Shown: positions 62,683-64,000 of the stretch, piece by piece | Layout of the letters: each line of letters opens with the position of its first letter | Numbering within the stretch: position 1 is the first letter of the stretch | Assembly: GCA_051294375.1 (NCBI GenBank) | Contig: CM119263.1 | Coordinates: 2,663,583-2,727,582 of the forward strand | Length of the DNA stretch: 64,000 nt | Direction: 5' to 3' | From: Paraspadella gotoi | Taxonomy: Eukaryota > Chaetognatha | Position numbers and translations under genes: made by a program | The notes under the pieces: model-generated | What the model was told of the DNA's origin: nothing | Seen by the model: the letters and a program-made list of their open reading frames with translations, nothing else | Database searches by the model: none

Positions 62683-62780
62683 TCAGATCATGTGCTCCGT
62701 CTCCGTGGGTTTCGCGCCGCAGTCCTTCAACAGCACGTCCAGCTCTCCGTGCTCCTCCAGCTGCCGCAAGCTGTCGAGAC
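62683..62780 (-). CDS. Possible C-terminal exon of an unidentified gene
   Basis: On the minus strand, acceptor catcag ends at 62781. Two bases complete a codon, then LDSLRQLEEHGELDVLLKDC and GAKPTETEHMI end at a TGA (62685-62683). The GC-rich, coding-like composition in AT-rich surroundings supports an exon. I do not recognise the family; the sequence looks helical and charged. A second frame is also open, and gtgaga at about 62674 could be a donor, in which case that frame would be used and the gene would continue. Confidence 0.45.
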
Positions 62781-62949
62781 CTGATGGGGAAAGGGGGGGA
62801 AGCAAAAGGTGGACTTAAAAAAATTGTTGATGAACATTCAGATTTATTTTTTCCAATTCAAATTTCTTTATGCATACAGTTTTAATATCACTTTATTGTA
62901 TAATTGTAGTCGGGCATTGCCTAGGTTCACCCCGCCTATAAGCATGACA

Positions 62950-63190
62950 CCTTCAGTCCTGACCCGGTGGCTCATTGAGTAAAGCCATCAGCTCATGACC
63001 ACTAGGTACCGGGTTCAATCCCAACCCGGTACCTACCCTGTGGGAAGCGTGAGGGCGGCCGTAAGCCGCCTTGGGGGCGTGGCAACCCCTCAAGCCTGGT
63101 TCCTAGCCCAGGACCCGTTCCATGGCTACTAAAGGGCGTTATAGAAGTTATGGATAGTCATCTTCAGCCCACTTAGCGCCTTATCCACAT
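62950..63190 (+). mobile_element. tRNA-derived SINE family B, best copy
   Basis: CCCGGTGGCTCATTGAGTAA resembles a pol III A box region and GGGTTCAATCCC a B box, about 45 bases apart. The body GGGCGGCCGTAAGCCGCC, CCCTCAAGCCTGGTTCCTAG and CCGTTCCATGGCTACTAAAG matches the minus copy at 28840-29000. Confidence 0.8.
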
Positions 63191-64000
63191 AATATTATTG
63201 TCTACTGAATGAATGTAACAACAACAATTTTCGATAACTAATCGAAAGTCGTGAAACAGTTTCTTGAAAACAGTTTTCATAAATTTCTCTTTCAATTTAA
63301 TTTTTCTTCCATTATTTTTTCTTTCCGCTTTTTTCTTCATAATCTTTTCTTTTCAAAATATTTTTCTCCTTTTTTTTCATTTTCTCATCGCTTGTTTTTC
63401 ACTCCAGCCAACGTTTCTTAATTTTCTTCTTTTCTTTTCTTTTTTTCTTATCTATCCTCTTTTCTCTTTTCTCTTTTCTTTTCTTTTCTATCCTATTTTC
63501 TCTTTTCTTTTCTTTTTTTCTTTTCTTTTTCAAACTCAGTCCTTCCTTCTTTTTCTTTTTTTCTTTCTTCCTCCATTTTGTTTATTCCCAAATTGAGATT
63601 CTTTTCTTTTATCTCGTCGCTTTTTTCCCACTTTCCTTCTTAGTTTGAATTTAATTCCTGTCGCTGCAACATGAATCTTTTTTGATAAATGTCATTTTCA
63701 TCGTCGTTGAAATTTAATTTAATTTAATTCAATTTCAATTGCATTTGTTATTTTCGCCGTCGTTCGCAAAGATAAAACATTTAAACGGATTTTATTGACC
63801 AAAATATTAAAAAACTCCGTTTATTTCTGGTTAAATCATAAGGCGGCTTTTGTTTAATTTGTCATACATGCCATTCTCAAAATAAAGAAGAGAGAGAGAG
63901 TGTAGAGAAGTTTCCGTCTCTCTACGCCGCTCCAAGTAATATCAGTTGGTCCAGGAAAGGCTCGGCTAAATACCGCAACCGACAAGGCATCCACTGACTC
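63191..64000. other. Pyrimidine-rich tail of the window
   Basis: 63290-63560 is TTTTCTTTTCT-type low-complexity sequence. The final 100 bases (GTCTCTCTACGCCGCTCCAA onward) are more complex but cut by the window edge. I recognise nothing in them. Confidence 0.5.

Overview
This is a piece of an animal nuclear genome, not a bacterial or viral one. Short exons with GT-AG borders are scattered through long introns, and the spacer DNA is saturated with (GA)n/(CT)n and other simple repeats. The exons I can read encode a lachesin/IgLON-type three-Ig-domain adhesion protein and a DCDC2-type doublecortin protein. Lachesin-like Ig proteins and the general style of the DNA suggest an invertebrate bilaterian, probably a protostome. 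I cannot place it more closely from sequence alone.

Layout. (1) 270-14392, plus strand: an IgSF cell-adhesion gene in ten recognisable exons. The first five (signal peptide and whole first Ig domain) splice in perfect phase. The exons for Ig2 and part of Ig3 are recognisable but broken by frame changes. (2) 15523-44967, minus strand and convergent with the first gene: a DCDC2 orthologue with two doublecortin domains and a long acidic, low-complexity tail that ends at a TAA at 15523-15525. Nine exons are readable and others may lie in the N gaps. (3) About 45-62.6 kb: intergenic or 5' flank with repeats. It includes two large inverted structures (49.7-53.6 kb and 53.6-59.5 kb) that look like fold-back assembly artefacts. 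(4) 62683-62780, minus strand: a possible last coding exon of an unidentified gene. (5) Dispersed repeats: a tRNA-derived SINE, a second short interspersed family with six copies, and a TIR-bearing MITE-like family whose interior is a GGTTAGGGATTA-type minisatellite.

Assembly quality limits everything here. Twelve N gaps are present, mostly at dinucleotide repeats. Around two fixed-size 25-N gaps (3655-3679 and 53621-53645) the sequence repeats itself, directly or inverted, with many one-base insertions. This is what gap filling with uncorrected long reads produces. Much of 3.7-6.1 kb and 51.3-56.3 kb is therefore probably duplicated sequence rather than genome.

Most long open frames in the window are simple-sequence artefacts (Ser/Leu-rich or Arg/Glu-rich readings of CT/GA tracts) and are not listed as genes. 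I found no convincing undescribed biological system. The most useful results are the two gene models, the MITE-like family, and the assembly structures.
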